Position numbers and translations under genes: made by a program. Source: JBASEY01 sp964404285 (GTDB taxonomy: Bacteria > CSSED10-310). Taken from it: a DNA stretch of 64,000 nt. Positions 62,073 through 64,000 of the stretch are shown in pieces. The DNA lies in NCBI GenBank assembly GCA_964404285.1, contig CAYOJK010000001.1:124001-188000 (forward strand), in the 5' to 3' direction. The number at the start of each line of letters is the position of its first letter. The stretch's first letter is position 1. Below the pieces are notes generated by a model that worked only from the letters and a program-made list of their open reading frames with translations, was not told the origin of the DNA and searched no databases.

Positions 62073-64000
62073 CTATAGTGGAAGCGGAAGTGACTCCTCC
62101 CATTCAATCTGGGCCTGTTCCTGTAAAGCTTTATCTGAAAATTCTAAATGGAGATAGCAATCCTGCAATTTTTTCCGTGCATTTGTTGAGTTGAGGTCTA
62201 ATTTCAAGCCGCATTTCAAAGCCTCTTCAATCAAACCGGCGCCTTTGCCGTAATTCGGAGGAGACTCATACAGATAAAGCAAGGCACGATTATATAGAGC
62301 GTCCGGTAACCAAGGCCATTTAGTCAAGATTTTTTCGTATTGATTTCCTGCCATATTCCATTTGCCCATACGTTGATAAGTCAATGCCAACACCATTTGG
62401 ACTTCCAGTCGTTTAGAAAAAGCGGGTTCACGCTGTTCCAACAACTGATCGAGTTCATCCAGCGACCAGGCGCCAACGGCGTGTCTTCCCGCTGTTTCAG
62501 CTTGCTCAATTTTGCCTTGTAACCGATAGATTTCGGATAGGTATCCGTATGCTTCCAAAGCTCCTAAAGGATTGCTTGCCACTGCGCTTTCGTATTCCTG
62601 TGCGGCATCGACTAGCCAACCGGATTTAAAAAACGCCAGTCCTTTCATAGTATGAAGGAACGCCGGTGTCTCTTCCAATTTGTGATTTCGGATAACACTG
62701 TTCTGACCATAAACGAAGATTGCTATCCCTGTTATCCAGAGTATCTTGATCCAAATCGTCGAGCTGCTGTTTTTTATCTGCTGGATCAAATAAAATGTCG
62801 CTGCTGCTGCTAGAATTGCCAAAAACGGTATCATGGAAACCCTTAGGCGACCGTTGATGTAAAACATGATGCCGGTCAAAACATGAGGAGTTAAAAACAG
62901 AATTAATAGCCACTCCTCCGAATTCCGTCGCCGAAATCTACATATCTGCATCAAACCTAATAATGACACCAGACCAAAACCAGGTAAGAAAGGAAAAATT
63001 CGTTTGATTCTAAAACCAGCGTTTATCAACGATGCGGTATCAAGAACTTCGTAATTGTTGAAAAGATAGAAGAATTTTGAAATGAACAGATAAATCCCGT
63101 GAAATAGTGATTTTTTTAAGAAATAATAACTTTCATCATAATAGAAAGAAGACATTTCACGATAGCTCAGCGTTCGACCTGAAGCTCTTTCCGCTAAATA
63201 CTTGAATAAATCGTGCTCCACCGGAAACGTTTCCGAACCCTTTTTCATTATCTCACTTTCAAGCTCAGTCAGTGATTGAGGTGGAGAGTATCCCAACCCT
63301 TCCGCTCGATAATTGTTAGAAGAATAAAAGACACTTCCTCCAGAAACCGTTACTAAAATCAGCTCACCACTTCGCCAATAGTTGAAAAGCGTTACCGGTG
63401 CGATTACAGCCGCTGCAGAAAGCCCAAACAGAGCTATGCAATTAAGAGCGAATGCTTTCTTTTTGATAGTGACCCAGAGCCAAATGACAACCAAAAATAT
63501 CAACAAGAGTAGGTTAGGACGAATGAGAGTCGCCAATCCCATCATCAGACCAGCAATAATAAAGTGATACGGTAAGGTTTTTCTGGCTGCAGCCAGGATC
63601 GTACTCAATGTAACCAGCACAAGCATGATTTCAAGTGATGAAGTAACCAGATCACTTTCATATAACAAAGGGGGTGACAGACAACCATAAAACAAGCCGG
63701 CCACAACACCCGTTTTAGGGTTCCATATCTCCGATCCAATTCGCACGATCAAAAAGACACTTAACAGCCCAAGAATAAACTGAATCCAACGTATGATGTC
63801 ACCATTCAGACCGCAATACGAGTTAAGAATTCCAATCCACAGCGTATAAAACGGACTCGAGGAAAAAGGTGTTTGTATCTTGTGAGTGAGTAGCTTCCGT
63901 CCTAAGGTCAAGTATTTTTCAAATACAGGCTGATGTGTTTGATATAAGCCCAAAATCAGGCGCAAAACAGCAGCAGGCGTGAGCGCTAGGACATAGTGTA
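62073..64000 (-). CDS. Multi-pass membrane glycosyltransferase (GT39/ArnT-like) with C-terminal TPR, 5' end outside window
   Basis: Partial: the frame is open to the right edge, where VLALTPAAVLRLILGLYQTH precedes the first possible TTG start at 63965 and looks like the first membrane helix. Seen: FSSSPFYTLWIGIL (loop and second helix of PMT-type enzymes, SPFYxL), about ten hydrophobic segments, LATLIRPNLLLLIF, a lumenal loop with RASGRTLSYREMSSFYYDESYYFLKK in parts, and a C-terminal region of TPR helices (FFKSGWLVDAAQEYESAVASNP, LSEIYRLQGKIEQAETAGRHAV in parts). Likely moves lipid-linked sugars outside the inner membrane; the TPR part may hold an acceptor protein. The catalytic Asp region probably lies beyond the edge. 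Confidence 0.75.
   Translation of the reverse strand, partial: HYVLALTPAAVLRLILGLYQTHQPVFEKYLTLGRKLLTHKIQTPFSSSPFYTLWIGILNSYCGLNGDIIRWIQFILGLLSVFLIVRIGSEIWNPKTGVVAGLFYGCLSPPLLYESDLVTSSLEIMLVLVTLSTILAAARKTLPYHFIIAGLMMGLATLIRPNLLLLIFLVVIWLWVTIKKKAFALNCIALFGLSAAAVIAPVTLFNYWRSGELILVTVSGGSVFYSSNNYRAEGLGYSPPQSLTELESEIMKKGSETFPVEHDLFKYLAERASGRTLSYREMSSFYYDESYYFLKKSLFHGIYLFISKFFYLFNNYEVLDTASLINAGFRIKRIFPFLPGFGLVSLLGLMQICRFRRRNSEEWLLILFLTPHVLTGIMFYINGRLRVSMIPFLAILAAAATFYLIQQIKNSSSTIWIKILWITGIAIFVYGQNSVIRNHKLEETPAFLHTMKGLAFFKSGWLVDAAQEYESAVASNPLGALEAYGYLSEIYRLQGKIEQAETAGRHAVGAWSLDELDQLLEQREPAFSKRLEVQMVLALTYQRMGKWNMAGNQYEKILTKWPWLPDALYNRALLYLYESPPNYGKGAGLIEEALKCGLKLDLNSTNARKKLQDCYLHLEFSDKALQEQAQIEWEESLPLPL

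Overview
The window (64 kb, one 100-N scaffold gap at 51300-51399) looks like a chromosomal contig of an uncultured, moderately AT-rich, Gram-negative-type bacterium. Diderm features are lipoproteins with clear lipoboxes, a type IV pilin, a GspC/PilP-like lipoprotein and lytic transglycosylases. The phylum cannot be fixed from sequence alone. The mix of long Thr/Pro linkers, dockerin and cohesin modules, gingipain-type C25 peptidases, many multi-pass glycosyltransferases and an HspR-controlled dnaK operon recalls the FCB/PVC-neighbourhood candidate phyla rather than a well-studied genus (inference). TGA, TAA and TAG all serve as stops.

Layout. 1-4543: accessory edge with the 3' part of a type IIG-like restriction-modification methylase, decayed remnants of a type III restriction subunit, and a DUF4143 ATPase behind a palindromic repeat. 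4668-6089: a SAM methyltransferase and a WbqC-family gene. 6078-10761: a heat-shock operon in the order dnaK, dnaJ, hspR, second dnaJ, with a strong sigma70 promoter overlapped by a HAIR-like operator and no grpE. 10757-22459: an M20 peptidase, TPR and secreted proteins, two large membrane proteins for surface polysaccharide (YfhO-type and GT39-type), a GspC/PilP-like lipoprotein, then a divergent GT2 plus WbaP-type sugar-phosphate transferase pair. 22507-36509: housekeeping core (mltD-like, dnaA, ligA, coaD, rsmD, ubiB-like, nnrDE, purC) interleaved with envelope proteins (PEGA, SLT, cohesin-like, GHL13/PgaB-like). 36535-47485: a BNR-dockerin protein, a methyltransferase, mtaB, and a glycosylation block of one GT39-like, two DUF2723 and one DPM/GtrB-like enzyme around a type IV pilin gene with a textbook sigma54 promoter. 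47569-61677: large secreted Thr/Pro-rich modular proteins (one disrupted), rlmN, and a C25 peptidase carrying both dockerin and cohesin. 62073-64000: another membrane glycosyltransferase running off the right edge.

How it may work together. Most accessory genes serve the cell surface: lipid-linked sugar production (GT2, WbaP, DPM/GtrB-like), multi-pass transferases that use such donors (GT39, DUF2723, YfhO), and likely acceptors (pilin, Thr/Pro-linker proteins). Three neighbouring secreted proteins share a previously unnamed (to me) C-terminal domain of about 115 residues with a D[VI]YGxYWFxPxW core. Two of them are paralogous beta-propeller proteins; the copy at 50748-53912 has two single-base frameshifts and an assembly gap whose flanks are identical for 55 bases.
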